NCBI RefSeq assembly: GCF_946885955.1
Contig: NZ_CAMPHI010000037.1
Coordinates: forward strand, 1-56,559
Direction: 5' to 3'
DNA length: 56,559 bases
Source of the DNA: an uncultured Pseudomonas sp.
Lineage (GTDB): Bacteria; Pseudomonadota; Gammaproteobacteria; Pseudomonadales; Pseudomonadaceae
The translations under genes and the position numbers were made by a program. Positions within the stretch are counted from its first letter, which is position 1, and each line of letters opens with the position of its first letter. The notes below the pieces were generated by a model. The model was not told where the DNA came from, searched no databases, and saw nothing but the letters and a program-made list of their open reading frames with translations. Below are positions 36,949 through 47,142 of the stretch, piece after piece.

Positions 36949-37920
36949 TTATGCGTGATGCGATGGCGGCTGCGTTTGCTGCAGGCGCCGGCGAAAGGCC
37001 CCCGGCGTTTCCCCGCACAGCTGCTTGAACAATTTGGCGAAGGTGGCGCGGTCGGCATAGCCGACCTGTTCGGCAATCTGCTCCAGCGAGCGCGTCGGGT
37101 TGGCCAGTGCGCGCTGGGCGGCACCGATACGCAGCCGCTGTAGATAGTCGTTGGGCGTCAGGCCGGTGTCGGCCTTGAAGCGTCGCAGCAGTGTGCGCGG
37201 CGAGCAGTTGGCCTGTTCGGCCAGGCGCTGCAGGTCGATGACTTCGCCGTGATGGCTGTGCATCCATTGCAGCAACGGGGCGATTTGGCTGGCGTGGTTG
37301 TGCAGGGGCGGCAGCAGCGGGGCGAAACGCGATTGCTGGCCGCGCTGGGTATCGAAAACCAGGGCATTGGCCAATTGTTGCGCGAGCCACGGGCCGGTCT
37401 GCTGGCCGATCAGGTACAGGCAGGCATCGAGGGCGGCATGGGCGCCGCCCGAGCTGAGCAGGTTGCCGTCATGGCAGAGCAGTTGCTCGATATGCAGCTG
37501 CACCTGCGGGAAACGCCGGCGGAACTGGTTGGCCAGCGCCCAATGGGTGGTGGCGCGCCGCCCGTCGAGCAAGCCGGCAGCGGCGAGCAGGAAGGCGCTG
37601 CTGCACAGGCTGGCGATCCGTTGCGTGCTTGGACGCTGCGCCAGCCATGGCAGCAAGCTGGCATTGGCGGCCAGGGTGGTATCGATGGCGCTGCCGGTGG
37701 CGGGCAGGATCAGCAAGTCCGCCTGCTCGGCCAGACTCAGGCCGCCGTCCACCTGGACGCGGGCGAAATCGAGATCGACGGGCTCACCGTCGAGGCTGAA
37801 ACGCAGTATCTGGAACAACGGCTGCTCGGCCATCTGATTGGCGAGCGTGAAGGCATCCATGGCCATGCTCAGGCTGGAGCACACCGTTTGTGGGCAGACA
37901 TAGAGGGCGATCTGCAGCAT
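36949..37920 (-). CDS. GlxA-family transcriptional regulator (DJ-1/PfpI domain plus AraC HTH)
   Basis: The 323-residue regulator has an N-terminal DJ-1/PfpI-like domain (about 1-180, with SLCSSAFLLAAAGLLDGRRA) followed by a C-terminal AraC/XylS DNA-binding domain (about 210-315, LAEQANCSPRTLLRRFKADT and IAEQVGYADRATFAKLFKQ). Such regulators control metabolism of choline, glycine betaine, carnitine or arginine in pseudomonads. The Cys in SLCSS sits at the nucleophile elbow position, although in GlxA-type regulators this is usually not catalytic. The divergent NTF2-like gene at 38041 may be a target. Confidence 0.86.
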   Translation of the reverse strand: MLQIALYVCPQTVCSSLSMAMDAFTLANQMAEQPLFQILRFSLDGEPVDLDFARVQVDGGLSLAEQADLLILPATGSAIDTTLAANASLLPWLAQRPSTQRIASLCSSAFLLAAAGLLDGRRATTHWALANQFRRRFPQVQLHIEQLLCHDGNLLSSGGAHAALDACLYLIGQQTGPWLAQQLANALVFDTQRGQQSRFAPLLPPLHNHASQIAPLLQWMHSHHGEVIDLQRLAEQANCSPRTLLRRFKADTGLTPNDYLQRLRIGAAQRALANPTRSLEQIAEQVGYADRATFAKLFKQLCGETPGAFRRRLQQTQPPSHHA

Positions 37921-38040
37921 GAGCGATTCATTCGTTCGAGGGTTTGGCGATTATTGACACAAAGTTGTCTTTAACGCCAATCGCGGCTTTGGTGATTTAG
38001 CGCAATACTCATTGTCACTTCAACCCGGAGCTTTGCCCGC

Positions 38041-38511
38041 ATGAGCCACGCCAACGCCGAACTGATCACCCGTTTCTACCAGGCCTTCCAGCAACTGGAT
38101 GCCGAGACCATGGCCAGTTGTTATACCGCGGACGTGCGCTTCAGCGACCCGGTGTTCACCGATCTGCGCGGTCGCGAGGCCGGCGATATGTGGCGCATGC
38201 TCTGCGCACGGGCCAAGGATTTTTCCCTGACCTTCGATGGCGTCGCGGCCGATGAGTATTCCGGTAAGGCCCGTTGGATCGCGACCTACGTGTTTAGCCA
38301 GACCGGCAATACCGTGGTCAACCACATCGAGGCCAGCTTCGTGTTCCGCGACGGCAAGATAGCCGAGCATCGCGACCGCTTCGACCTCTGGCGTTGGGCG
38401 CGCCAGGCGTTGGGCATGAAAGGTGTACTGCTCGGTTGGGCGCCGCCAGTGCAGAACGCCATTCGCAAGCAGGCGGCCAAAGGTTTGGCGGTTTACCAGG
38501 CGGGGCGTTGA
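38041..38511 (+). CDS. NTF2-like (SnoaL) family protein
   Basis: A 156-residue protein with the cone-shaped SnoaL/NTF2 pattern: LITRFYQAFQQLDAETMASC at the start, YTADVRFSDPVFTDLRG, and a terminal FRDGKIAEHRDRFDLWRW. These proteins are small enzymes or ligand-binding domains; the substrate cannot be read. The start at 38041 immediately follows GGAGCTTTGCCCGC. It is divergent from the GlxA-type regulator and 51 bases upstream of the GIY-YIG gene. Confidence 0.82.
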   Translation: MSHANAELITRFYQAFQQLDAETMASCYTADVRFSDPVFTDLRGREAGDMWRMLCARAKDFSLTFDGVAADEYSGKARWIATYVFSQTGNTVVNHIEASFVFRDGKIAEHRDRFDLWRWARQALGMKGVLLGWAPPVQNAIRKQAAKGLAVYQAGR

Positions 38512-38562
38512 GGCGCCCGCTCTGCTAAGCTCGGCAGCTCCCCTCGAGCCTGCCAGTCGTCG

Positions 38563-38886
38563 ATGCCCGATTCCAGTATTCCCGTTGCAACACCGTCGCC
38601 AACCAAAGCCTGGTTCGTTTACTTGGTGCGGGCCGCCAATGGTGCCTTGTACTGTGGCATCAGCGATGACCCGCACAAACGCTTCGCCAAGCATCAAAGT
38701 GGCAAGGGCGCCCGGTTCTTCCATTCCAGCCCCGCGCGGGCGCTGGTACATATCGAAACCTGCGCGAGCAAGGGCGATGCCTTGCGCCGCGAACGGGCGA
38801 TCAAGGCGCTGAGCAAGGCTGCCAAGGAAACGCTGGTCGCCGCCTCGGCGGTTATCGCTGTGGTTGATAACGCACCATCAGGCTAA
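38563..38886 (+). CDS. GIY-YIG domain protein (UPF0213/YhbQ-like)
   Basis: A 107-residue small GIY-YIG protein. The core motifs appear as [20 protein letters not shown] (the GIY and YIG positions are replaced by VYL and YCG) followed by [14 protein letters not shown] and the catalytic-type glutamate near [10 protein letters not shown]. These proteins resemble the YhbQ nuclease, thought to act on DNA damage or single-stranded DNA, though the biochemical role is uncertain. Length is normal. Confidence 0.85.
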   Translation: MPDSSIPVATPSPTKAWFVYLVRAANGALYCGISDDPHKRFAKHQSGKGARFFHSSPARALVHIETCASKGDALRRERAIKALSKAAKETLVAASAVIAVVDNAPSG

Positions 38887-38951
38887 GCGGGTAGGCCACC
38901 ATGGCCGACACGGTTAAGCTGGTGGTTTACTCAATAGTTGCGGAGCCTGTC

Positions 38952-39887
38952 ATGCACGAGTTGATCCTGCACCACTACCCGACCTCGCCGTTCGCCGAGA
39001 AGGCGCGCCTGATGCTCGGTTTCAAGCAGCTGTCCTGGCGCTCGGTGACCATCCCGCCGATCATGCCCAAGCCCGACCTGACCGCCCTGACCGGCGGTTA
39101 CCGCAAGACCCCGGTGCTGCAAGTGGGCGCCGATATCTATTGCGATACCGCATTGATCGCGCGTCGCCTCGAAGCGGAAAAGCGCACCCCTGCGCTGTTT
39201 CCGGAAGGTCAGGAATTCAACGTCGCCAGCTTCGCCCAATGGGCCGATTCGCAGGTGTTTCTGCACGCGGTGAGCCTGGTGTTCCAGCCGGAATCCATCG
39301 CCGTGCGCTTCGGCAAGCTGCCGCCGGAATTTCTCAAGACCTTTATCGCCGACCGCTCGACGCTGTTCTCCGGCGGCCTGGCCACGCGTATTCCCCTGGA
39401 ACAGGCCAAGCATCAATGGCCGACCCTGATGGCGCGCCTGCAACAGCAACTCGAGCGCGAGCAGGGCGATTACCTGTTCGGCGAACCTTCGATCGCCGAC
39501 TTCGCCATGGCTCACCCATTGTGGTTCCTGCGCGGCACGCCGGTGACCGCGGGGCTGGTCGACGAATACCCGGCGGTCGCGACCTGGTTGGCGCGGGTAC
39601 TCGCTGTCGGCCATGGCTCGTTCAGCGACATGAGCGGCGAAGAGGCCGTGGCGATCGCTCGTGATGCCACCCCGGCGGCATTGCCGGACGAGGCGCTGGT
39701 CGATCCGAACGGCTTCGCGATTGGCCAGCGGGTGGCGATTGCGGCCGTCGATTACGGCGTCGATGCGGTCGAGGGCGAGCTGGTGTTCAGCGGCGCCGAG
39801 GAGCTCATCCTGCGCCGCGAAGACCCGCGCGCCGGCATTGTGCACGTGCACTTCCCGCGCATGGGCTTTCGTATCCAGGCCTGCTAA
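38952..39887 (+). CDS. Glutathione S-transferase family protein
   Basis: A 311-residue protein with an N-terminal thioredoxin-like GST domain (LHHYPTSPFAEKARLML, then GGYRKTPVLQVGADIYCDTA with the cis-Pro and the Asp that bind glutathione) and an all-helical C-terminal domain (about 90-230). An extra C-terminal segment of about 80 residues follows (DPNGFAIGQRVAIAAVDYGV), beyond a typical GST. The ATG at 38952 has GGAG seven bases upstream; a longer frame from 38901 is not conserved in appearance. The stop overlaps the convergent metallopeptidase gene by four bases. Confidence 0.85.
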   Translation: MHELILHHYPTSPFAEKARLMLGFKQLSWRSVTIPPIMPKPDLTALTGGYRKTPVLQVGADIYCDTALIARRLEAEKRTPALFPEGQEFNVASFAQWADSQVFLHAVSLVFQPESIAVRFGKLPPEFLKTFIADRSTLFSGGLATRIPLEQAKHQWPTLMARLQQQLEREQGDYLFGEPSIADFAMAHPLWFLRGTPVTAGLVDEYPAVATWLARVLAVGHGSFSDMSGEEAVAIARDATPAALPDEALVDPNGFAIGQRVAIAAVDYGVDAVEGELVFSGAEELILRREDPRAGIVHVHFPRMGFRIQAC

Positions 39888-40753
39888 CGACCTTTGGCCG
39901 CCGCGCGCAGGCGTGGCAGTTGACTGGCCAGTTCGCGGAAATACAGGATGCGCTCGTAGCACAGGGTGAGTTCGCCGCTGTTGCGATTGAACCAGGCATC
40001 GGCGCTGCCGCACGCGGTGACGATCAGTTTAAGGTCGCGAGGCAGGGCGAAGGTTTCGCTAGCGCGGTTGGCGATCGCCTCCAACTCACCCGATGCGCGA
40101 ATCTTCTCGAGCAGTTGGCTGGCGCCTTGCAGATAGTGAGGCGGCGACTCATACGTGACCTGGATACGGTGGCGGATTGGCTGCTCGGCGGGGCGGCTGA
40201 AGTGTTCACGAATCCAGTCGACCGCATACTGGGCTTGCAGGTATTCGTCCTGACAGTAGAACGCACGCTCATCGGGCAAGCCGGTCTGGGTGATTATCCA
40301 TTCCAGGTGTTTCGGATCGCTGCCGTACGCCAGGCAGGCCAGATTGAAGAAGCGTTGGGCATCCAGCGAATGGCTGTCCCACTCGCGAACCTGCTCCTGC
40401 TCGGGTTTGTTGCGCTGCCATTCCAGGCGCCAGTAATCGGCGACATCCAGTAGCTTGGTGTAGAAATCGTCGTCATGCTGACGATCATGCAGGAGAAACA
40501 GCCCCATGAATCCAAGCTGATCGGCGGCGTCCTCCTCGCGTCCGAGCACGGGCAACTGCAGCTCGCTGATCAACAGATGGCCCATTTCGTGGAGCAGGGT
40601 GAATTCGGCATTGGCGGTGACGAAGCGCACCTCGTCCGGGTACAGCGCCTGCTCGGTCGAGGCCTGACCGGGGCCGCTGCATAGCAGCAGGCCCACATGC
40701 AGCGCCATTATCTGCAATGCGCTGCAGTAGTGCTGCACGAGTCGACGCGCCAT
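39884..40753 (-). CDS. Exported DUF4344 metallopeptidase-like protein
   Basis: A 289-residue protein with a long signal peptide (IMALHVGLLLCSGPGQAS) and a zinc protease motif HEMGH in FTLLHEMGHLLISEL. EEDAADQLG downstream provides the likely third ligand, as in DUF4344 proteins. Family function is unknown; a periplasmic peptidase is inferred. Cysteines in the C-terminal half (LACLAYG, FYCQDE, VTACGS) may form disulfides. It lies eight bases downstream of the yejK end on the same strand. Confidence 0.82.
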   Translation of the reverse strand: MARRLVQHYCSALQIMALHVGLLLCSGPGQASTEQALYPDEVRFVTANAEFTLLHEMGHLLISELQLPVLGREEDAADQLGFMGLFLLHDRQHDDDFYTKLLDVADYWRLEWQRNKPEQEQVREWDSHSLDAQRFFNLACLAYGSDPKHLEWIITQTGLPDERAFYCQDEYLQAQYAVDWIREHFSRPAEQPIRHRIQVTYESPPHYLQGASQLLEKIRASGELEAIANRASETFALPRDLKLIVTACGSADAWFNRNSGELTLCYERILYFRELASQLPRLRAAAKGR

Positions 40754-40761
40754 GGGCGATT

Positions 40762-41769
40762 TCAGCCTTTGCGGCGCTTGAGCTGGTCGGTCAACTGCGT
40801 GGGCAGGTTGCGGATCACCAGGGTGCCGCTGCTTTCGTCGTACTCGATCTTCGAGCCCAGCAGGTGCGCCTCGAAGCTGATCGACAGACCTTCGGCGCGC
40901 CCGGTGAAGCGCTGGAACTGGTTGAGGGTGCGCTTATCCGCGGGGATTTCCGGCGACAGGCCGTAGTCCTTGTTGCGGATATGCTCATAGAACGCCCGCG
41001 GCCGCTCCTCATCGATCAACCCGGACAGTTCCTGCAAACCCATGGGCTCGCCCATCTTCGCCTGGCTGCTGGCATAGTCGACCAGGGTTTTGGTTTTCTC
41101 CCGGGCGGATTCTTCCGGCAGGTCTTCGCTTTCGACGAAGTCGCTGAAGGCTTTCAGCAGGGTACGGGTCTCGCCCGGCCCGTCGACGCCTTCCTGGCAG
41201 CCGATAAAGTCGCGGAAGTACTCGGAAACCTTCTTGCCGTTCTTGCCCTTGATAAAGGAGATGTACTGCTTGGAGTTGGCGTTGTTCTGCCACTCGGAAA
41301 TATTGATTCGCGCCGCCAGGTGCAGCTGGCCGAGGTCCAGGTGCTTGGCCGGCGTCACGTCCAGCTCATCGTTCACCGCCACGCCTTCGCTATGGTGCAG
41401 CAGGGCGATCGCCAGGTAATCGGTCATGCCTTGCTGGTAGTGGGCGAACAGCACATGACCACCGGTTGAGAGGTTGGACTCCTCCATCAGCTTCTGTAGA
41501 TGTTCCACCGCCTGGCGGCTGAAGGCGGCGAAATCCTGACCGCCATCGAGATAGTTCTTCAGCCAGCCGCTGAACGGGTAGGCGCCGGATTCGGCGTGAA
41601 ACAGCCCCCAGGCCTTGCCTTGCTTGGCGTTGTAGCTCTCGTTAAGGTCGGCGAGCATGTTCTCGATGGCCTGCGAGGCTGCCAGCTCGGTGTCGCGGGC
41701 ATGCAGCACGGCGGGCGTGCCATCGGGCTTTTTGTCGATCAGGTGGACGATGCAATGGCGGATCGGCAT
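40762..41769 (-). CDS. yejK: Nucleoid-associated protein YejK (NdpA)
   Basis: A 335-residue protein of the NdpA family: [17 protein letters not shown] at the start, [51 protein letters not shown], and [20 protein letters not shown] near the C-terminus. It binds the nucleoid. The ATG at 41769 matches the family start; the 17 codons upstream look non-coding. Length is normal. Confidence 0.93.
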   Translation of the reverse strand: MPIRHCIVHLIDKKPDGTPAVLHARDTELAASQAIENMLADLNESYNAKQGKAWGLFHAESGAYPFSGWLKNYLDGGQDFAAFSRQAVEHLQKLMEESNLSTGGHVLFAHYQQGMTDYLAIALLHHSEGVAVNDELDVTPAKHLDLGQLHLAARINISEWQNNANSKQYISFIKGKNGKKVSEYFRDFIGCQEGVDGPGETRTLLKAFSDFVESEDLPEESAREKTKTLVDYASSQAKMGEPMGLQELSGLIDEERPRAFYEHIRNKDYGLSPEIPADKRTLNQFQRFTGRAEGLSISFEAHLLGSKIEYDESSGTLVIRNLPTQLTDQLKRRKG

Positions 41770-41806
41770 GGGGTTACCTTGGCAAGCTTGAACGATGGCG
41801 CGCAGT

Positions 41807-43150
41807 TTACCCGACTGCATCGCTCGCGGTCGCCCGGCGCTTTTGCAGGGTGCGCAGACGTTCGATCACATAGCGCAAATGCACGTGCAGTTCGTACAGC
41901 TCATTGGAATAGGACAGCGGTACCTCGACCTTAGCCAGCTCGTCCTCCAGTTGCTCCAGGCGCTCGACCTCGATGTCCAGGCGAGCGGGCAGGGTGCCGG
42001 CATCGAGTTGCCGATCGATCTCGCGCAGGTATTTGTACCAGCGATAGATGCGTGCGCGGATGCGCCAGCGGTACAGCGGGCCGACCGCCTTGAGCAACGG
42101 GATCAACACCACCAGCAGCGGGATCAGCAGGATGATATAGCGGTCGGCGAGCGAGGCGATGCGAAACGGCAGGTAGCGCTGCAGCAATGGCAGGCCGTTT
42201 TTGTAGTAGCGCTCGGCATCCTCGGACAGGGCGAAGGTGCGTGGTTCCGGGCTGGGAAAGGTGCCGGCGCGGTCGAGCAGGTTGCCGTTTTTCAGCACCT
42301 CGCGGCTGGCGTCGATAAACAGTGGCACCAGGCCAGGGTGGAAGTTCTGGTTGATCACCAGGGTCGCCACTGGCGAAAGAATCTGGGTGTCCTGGGGTGG
42401 GCTGTTCTGCGCCAGGTCGAGCAAACCTTCGCCGACCGTCACTCGGTTGAAGAACGGCAAGCGCGCTTCATAAGCCGCCGCGCGGCGAAAGTTCGCCAGG
42501 CGCAGCCCGGGATTAGCCGCGAGTTGCTGGACCAAGGCGTTCTCCGCCGGACCGACGAAAAACGCCGCGTCCAGCTCGCCGTCGATCAGCGCCGCCGCGG
42601 CTTTGCCGCCACCGAAGGCTTGCCAGTCGGGCGGATACTGGTCGGGCGATACGCCGTTGGCGGCGAAAATCGTCTCGCTGGCCGCCAGGGTGCCGCTGCC
42701 GGTGCTGCCGATCGCCACACGCAGGGGCAGTAGATCGGGCACCCGATCCATGGGCACCTCGGCGCGGTGGAACAGCCACAGTGGCTCCTGGTAGATCCCG
42801 CCGAGGCTTTGCAGACGCGCCGCGTCGGCTGGGGGCAGCTGGCGTTCCATGCCGCTTTGCACCAAAGCGATTTCCACCGTGCCATCTGCCGCCAGCAAAC
42901 GTTCCAGGTTGTCGCGCGAGCCTTGGCTCGGCACCAGGGTCAACTCGAAACCTTGCTTGCTCAGCTCATCCTTGAGCCGCTGAGCGAACAACCGATACGC
43001 CCCGCCCTCGGCCCCGGTCGCCATGGTCGCGCTCATCGGCGGCGGCGGAGCGACGAAATAAAACAGCGCCCCGACCAACGCGGCCAGCACCGGGACCACC
43101 CACAGATTGGCCAGCAGCATGATTTTCAGGTCGTGGAGTACGCGCGGCAT
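41807..43150 (-). CDS. TAXI-family TRAP transporter solute receptor, membrane-anchored
   Basis: A 447-residue protein. An N-terminal membrane helix ([20 protein letters not shown]) anchors a TAXI binding domain (about 40-320; [59 protein letters not shown]). A second membrane helix ([20 protein letters not shown]) and a cytoplasmic coiled coil (about 395-440) follow. Most TAXI proteins are free periplasmic proteins with a TRAP permease; here no permease is nearby and the protein is tethered at both ends, so it may signal rather than transport. Confidence 0.85.
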   Translation of the reverse strand: MPRVLHDLKIMLLANLWVVPVLAALVGALFYFVAPPPPMSATMATGAEGGAYRLFAQRLKDELSKQGFELTLVPSQGSRDNLERLLAADGTVEIALVQSGMERQLPPADAARLQSLGGIYQEPLWLFHRAEVPMDRVPDLLPLRVAIGSTGSGTLAASETIFAANGVSPDQYPPDWQAFGGGKAAAALIDGELDAAFFVGPAENALVQQLAANPGLRLANFRRAAAYEARLPFFNRVTVGEGLLDLAQNSPPQDTQILSPVATLVINQNFHPGLVPLFIDASREVLKNGNLLDRAGTFPSPEPRTFALSEDAERYYKNGLPLLQRYLPFRIASLADRYIILLIPLLVVLIPLLKAVGPLYRWRIRARIYRWYKYLREIDRQLDAGTLPARLDIEVERLEQLEDELAKVEVPLSYSNELYELHVHLRYVIERLRTLQKRRATASDAVG

Positions 43151-43218
43151 GGGGCTTCCTTATGCTTGGATTGTTTCAAGCATAGAGGCATGTAGCGCTC
43201 CTGGTCACCTTCTTGGCG

Positions 43219-44481
43219 CTAGCCCACATTCACTGCGCTGCCTCGCAGGCAGCGGGCGTAATCGAGCAACGCCATCAGCGCCAGCAAGCCTAGGGCATAC
43301 CAGGCGTCGACGCCGAGCATCGTCAGCACCAGGGCGCAGAGCAGGGTGCTGAAGGCGGCGAGCCAGCGCCAGATGCCGCGTAGCAACAGCGCGCCCGCGG
43401 CCATGCTCAGCAGGTAGATGAGTACGAAGTTGCCGTTGGCGTAGCGGATCAGTTGGTCCAGAGACAACGACAGGCTCCAGGCCAGGGTGGCGCATAGGGC
43501 GCACACCAAGATCACCAGCAGCAGGGCTCTGGCCGGTACTCCGTGGCGGTTACGTCGGCCCAAGGCGATCGGCAGTTTGCCTTCGTCGGCCAGGCTCCAG
43601 ATCAACCGCGCGAAACCCTGCATATAGACGTTCATCGAGGCGAAGCAGGCCAGGTAGCCGACTACCGCAGTCAGGTAGCGGGCCCGGTCGCCGAGCAGCA
43701 GGTCGAGCATGCGCGGCAGCGAGGTCGCGTCGTTTTGTACATCGCCATAGGCATTGAAGCTCAGCACCGCTACCGAGCAGGCCCAGTACACCAGGCCGGC
43801 GAGCAGCACGCCGAGCAACAGCGCCAGGGGGAAGTCGCGTTCGGGATTCTTGAACTCCTCGCCCATATGGGTAAAGGCCTCGATGCCGACGAAGCACCAG
43901 AACATCACCCCCAGCGCCGCCGGCAGCAGGTTCCAGGAGCCGCTGATGGGCGGCAGCAACGGTTGGCTGCCCAGCGGCAGATCACCGGCCCACCAGATCA
44001 ACGCGATAGTGCCGATGATCGCCACGGCGATGGCGCCTTGCACGAAACCGGAGGCTTTGGCCGGGCGTTGGCCGAGCAGGAGCAGGGCAACCAGGGTGGC
44101 GAGCTGGATGGCCAGCGTCTGGCCGCGGCTGAGGTCGAACAGCGCTTGCCAGAAACCGCTGGCGATATTCAATGCTGCCGGCAAACCCACCGGCAACACG
44201 GCGAGAAATAGCAGGGCGCTAAGACGTTCCATGCGCGCGCCGAAAGCGCGGCCAATCAGGTGCGGCGCGCCACCGGCGTGGGGAAAGTGACGGCCGAGTT
44301 GGGCGAAGGTGAAGGCCACCGGCAGCACCAGGGCGATCAGGATCATCCAGGCCCAGAGCGAAGCTTCGCCAGCGGCCGTGGCGGCCAGCGCCGGCACGAC
44401 GAAAATGCCGGTGCCGAGCAGCGAAGTGCTGAGTAGACCGATGCCCTGCAGTAGACCCAGTTCCTGGTTGAGACGGCTCAT
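43219..44481 (-). CDS. yjeH: APC-superfamily amino acid exporter YjeH-like
   Basis: A 420-residue transporter with about 12 hydrophobic segments. The N-terminus (GIGLLSTSLLGTGIFVVPALAA) and the segment HFPHAGGAPHLIGRAFG match E. coli YjeH, an exporter of L-methionine and branched-chain amino acids. Length is normal. An Lrp/AsnC regulator is transcribed divergently at 44612, a common pairing for amino-acid exporters. The symbol is by similarity. Confidence 0.86.
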   Translation of the reverse strand: MSRLNQELGLLQGIGLLSTSLLGTGIFVVPALAATAAGEASLWAWMILIALVLPVAFTFAQLGRHFPHAGGAPHLIGRAFGARMERLSALLFLAVLPVGLPAALNIASGFWQALFDLSRGQTLAIQLATLVALLLLGQRPAKASGFVQGAIAVAIIGTIALIWWAGDLPLGSQPLLPPISGSWNLLPAALGVMFWCFVGIEAFTHMGEEFKNPERDFPLALLLGVLLAGLVYWACSVAVLSFNAYGDVQNDATSLPRMLDLLLGDRARYLTAVVGYLACFASMNVYMQGFARLIWSLADEGKLPIALGRRNRHGVPARALLLVILVCALCATLAWSLSLSLDQLIRYANGNFVLIYLLSMAAGALLLRGIWRWLAAFSTLLCALVLTMLGVDAWYALGLLALMALLDYARCLRGSAVNVG

Positions 44482-44611
44482 GATGTGTGCTCTGGTGATT
44501 TGCCGGATATGCTATGCCGGTCGCTGGAAAACAGCCGCTGTAGAAGCGTCGCGGTTAGCCGGCAAAGTGACGGAATTGGCCGTCGAATTGCTTTTTTTGC
44601 CCGAGAACCCC

Positions 44612-45031
44612 GTGGACAAGTTCGATCAACAGATCCTCGCCCTATTGCGTGCCGACGCCCGCCTGGCCGTAAGCCAGATCGCCCGTGAAGTGAACCTGTC
44701 GCGTTCGGCAGTCAGCGAGCGTATTCGCCAATTGGAAGAGCGTGGGATCATCGGCGGCTATCATGCGCAAATCGCCACGCCGGGCGATGCTGGAATCAAG
44801 GCCTATCTGGAGCTGTTCTACCAAGGCGGGCGCTGTGAGGACTACGTCGAGCGCATGCGCGCATTCGCCGAAGTGCGCCGTTGCAGCGGCATCAGCGGCG
44901 AGACCGATATGCTGGTGTATATCGAGACACCGTCGATGCAGCGCCTCAGCGAGATCCGCGGCGCCATCGAAAACTTCCCCGGCATGCAGAAGGTCAAGAC
45001 CCATATGGTGGTCAAGGACTGGACGCTGTGA
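44612..45031 (+). CDS. Lrp/AsnC family regulator
   Basis: A 139-residue regulator. N-terminal HTH: DKFDQQILALLRADARLAVS, IAREVNLSRSAVSERIRQLE, GIIGGYHA. C-terminal RAM domain: residues about 65-139 with CSGISGETDMLVYIETPSM, where amino acids bind and dimers assemble. The GTG at 44612 begins the canonical start; no good ribosome site is seen. Divergent from yjeH, it probably senses amino acids and controls their export. Confidence 0.88.
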   Translation: MDKFDQQILALLRADARLAVSQIAREVNLSRSAVSERIRQLEERGIIGGYHAQIATPGDAGIKAYLELFYQGGRCEDYVERMRAFAEVRRCSGISGETDMLVYIETPSMQRLSEIRGAIENFPGMQKVKTHMVVKDWTL

Positions 45032-45050
45032 ACCTGCGGCGTGGATCGCC

Positions 45051-45752
45051 TCAGGGCTGCGCCTCGGCCGGCTCGGCATAGCACAACCGCTCGACCAACG
45101 CCGGCAGCTCGCGCATGTCCTCGATCAGGTGTTCCACTCCCAGTTGCCGCAGGTTTTCCGCGTGCTCCGGAGGGATGTGGCTGGCGCCGAGAAAACCGAT
45201 TACCTGCATACCTGCGGCCAGGGCGGCGGTCACCCCGGTGACACTGTCCTCCACCACCAGGCAACGCTGCGGCGCGACTCCGGCGGTTTTCGCCGCGAGC
45301 AGGTAGAGATCGGGAGCTGGCTTGGGCCGTTCGACCTGCTCAGCGGCGAAGATACCGACATCCACCCGTTCGCTCAGATCGCAGCGCAGCAGGGCACGTT
45401 CCACCGCCTGGTAATGGCCGTTGGAGGCGATGGCCAGCGGTAGGTCGATGCTCAGTAGGGCCGCGCAGACACCGGGTATCGCCTGCACTTCGTTATGGAT
45501 AATCGCTTCGCAGCGGGCCAGGTGCTCGGCATGCAAACCGCTGGGCAGGCGAATGCCGAAATGTGCCTCGACCCGCGCAAGAATGTCACGGCTTTGCAGG
45601 CCGAAGGTGCCGCTCAGGGCGACTTCCAACTCATCCAGTGGCACATGGGCCGCCAGCGTTTCGCGCATGATGCGTTCGGAAAGGATTTCGCTGTCGACCA
45701 GCACACCGTCGCAATCGCAGATCAGCAGGTCGATATGACAGGTTCGCTTCAT
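45051..45752 (-). CDS. HAD-superfamily phosphatase
   Basis: A 233-residue HAD hydrolase with motif I LLICDCDGVLVDSE (nucleophile Asp), motif II IASNGH, motif III Lys in VERPKPAPDLYLLA and motif IV VVEDSVTGV. This is the arrangement of beta-phosphoglucomutase/YieH-like phosphatases that hydrolyse sugar phosphates such as 6-phosphogluconate. Substrate is not readable. Convergent with the Lrp gene by 20 bases. Confidence 0.88.
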   Translation of the reverse strand: MKRTCHIDLLICDCDGVLVDSEILSERIMRETLAAHVPLDELEVALSGTFGLQSRDILARVEAHFGIRLPSGLHAEHLARCEAIIHNEVQAIPGVCAALLSIDLPLAIASNGHYQAVERALLRCDLSERVDVGIFAAEQVERPKPAPDLYLLAAKTAGVAPQRCLVVEDSVTGVTAALAAGMQVIGFLGASHIPPEHAENLRQLGVEHLIEDMRELPALVERLCYAEPAEAQP

Positions 45753-45899
45753 GCGTTATGGGGCTCCCGCAGGTTGAATGACGTTTTAGCATAGATGCAC
45801 CGACCTTTGCCTGTTCGCCCGGCCCATCCATTGCGCATTTGCTTCGACCGGGGCGAACGGGCAAGGTTGCCGCATCGTCTTCAACAAGGGCTCAGCGCA

Positions 45900-47120
45900 A
45901 TGCGCATCCTGCACACCTCCGATTGGCACCTGGGCCAACACTTTATCGGCAAGACCCGCCAGGCTGAGCATCAGGCGTTCTGTACCTGGCTGATCGGCCA
46001 GGTACGCGAACATGCGGTCGACGCGTTGTTGATCGCCGGCGATGTGTTCGACACCGGCGCGCCGCCCAGCTATGCCCGCGAGCAGTACAACCGCTTTATC
46101 GTCGAGCTGCGCGAGACCGGCTGCGAACTGGTGGTGCTTGGTGGCAATCATGATTCCGTGGCCATGCTCGGTGAGAGCAAGACCCTGCTGGCGCAACTCG
46201 GTAGCCGGGTGATTCCCGGCGTATGCACCGATATGGAAGAACAGGTGCTGGTGCTGCATCGGCGTGACGGTGCGCCGGGAGCGATTCTCTGCGCCATCCC
46301 CTTTATTCGCCCGCGCGACGTACTGCAAAGCCAGGCCGGGCAGAGCGCCGAAGACAAGCAACTGTCGTTGCAGCAGGCGATCCAGCAGCATTACCTGGAT
46401 TTGTTCGCCCTGGCCGAGGCCAAGCGTGAGCAACTCGGCGGCGAACTGCCGATTATCGCCACTGGCCACCTCACCACCGTCGGCGCCAGCGCCAGCGACT
46501 CGGTGCGCGAGATCTACGTCGGCAGCCTGGAGGCTTTTCCCACCAGCGCCTTTCCGCCGGCCGCCTATATCGCCCTCGGGCATATCCACCGACCACAGAA
46601 AGTCGGCGGCTTGGAACATATCCGCTATTGCGGTTCGCCGATTGCGCTGAGTTTCGACGAGGCCAAGCAGCAGAAAGAGGTGCTGTTGGTCGATCTGGAT
46701 CGCAATGGTCTGAGTGCGGTTACCGCGCTGCCGGTGCCGTGCTTCCAGCCGTTGATTTCATTGCGCGGCACCTTGAAACAGCTCGAGCAGGCGATAGCCG
46801 AGGCGGCCGAACGGGGCAGCGCCGAGCAGCCAGTGTGGCTGGAGGTGCAGGTGGGTACCGACGACTACCTGAGTGACTTGCAACAGCGTATCGCCGCGCT
46901 CTGCGAAGGCTTACCGGTCGAGGTGCTACGCATCCGCCGCGAGCGTGGTAGTGCCGTCGCCGCGCTACAGGGCCAGGCCAGGGAAACCCTGGACGAACTC
47001 AGCGTCGAGGAGGTATTCCTCCGGCGCCTGCAGCAAGAGCAACTGAACGAGGACGACGCGCAGCGGCTACAGGGCGTCTATCGCCAAGTGCTGGAAGCTT
47101 TGCAAGCCGAGCGGGGCTGA
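45900..47120 (+). CDS. sbcD: SbcCD nuclease subunit SbcD
   Basis: The 406-residue Mre11-type nuclease subunit has MRILHTSDWHLGQHFIGK at its start, LIAGDVFDTG, LGGNHDSVAML, and GHLTTVGASASDS with the metal-binding His and Asp residues. With SbcC it cleaves DNA hairpins and blocked ends. The ATG at 45900 follows AAGGG. In most pseudomonads sbcC follows directly; here it is 3.3 kb away. The first bases after the stop abut an integron-integrase fragment. Confidence 0.94.
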   Translation: MRILHTSDWHLGQHFIGKTRQAEHQAFCTWLIGQVREHAVDALLIAGDVFDTGAPPSYAREQYNRFIVELRETGCELVVLGGNHDSVAMLGESKTLLAQLGSRVIPGVCTDMEEQVLVLHRRDGAPGAILCAIPFIRPRDVLQSQAGQSAEDKQLSLQQAIQQHYLDLFALAEAKREQLGGELPIIATGHLTTVGASASDSVREIYVGSLEAFPTSAFPPAAYIALGHIHRPQKVGGLEHIRYCGSPIALSFDEAKQQKEVLLVDLDRNGLSAVTALPVPCFQPLISLRGTLKQLEQAIAEAAERGSAEQPVWLEVQVGTDDYLSDLQQRIAALCEGLPVEVLRIRRERGSAVAALQGQARETLDELSVEEVFLRRLQQEQLNEDDAQRLQGVYRQVLEALQAERG

Positions 47121-47142
47121 GTCGAGAAGCCTTCCCGGCGCA

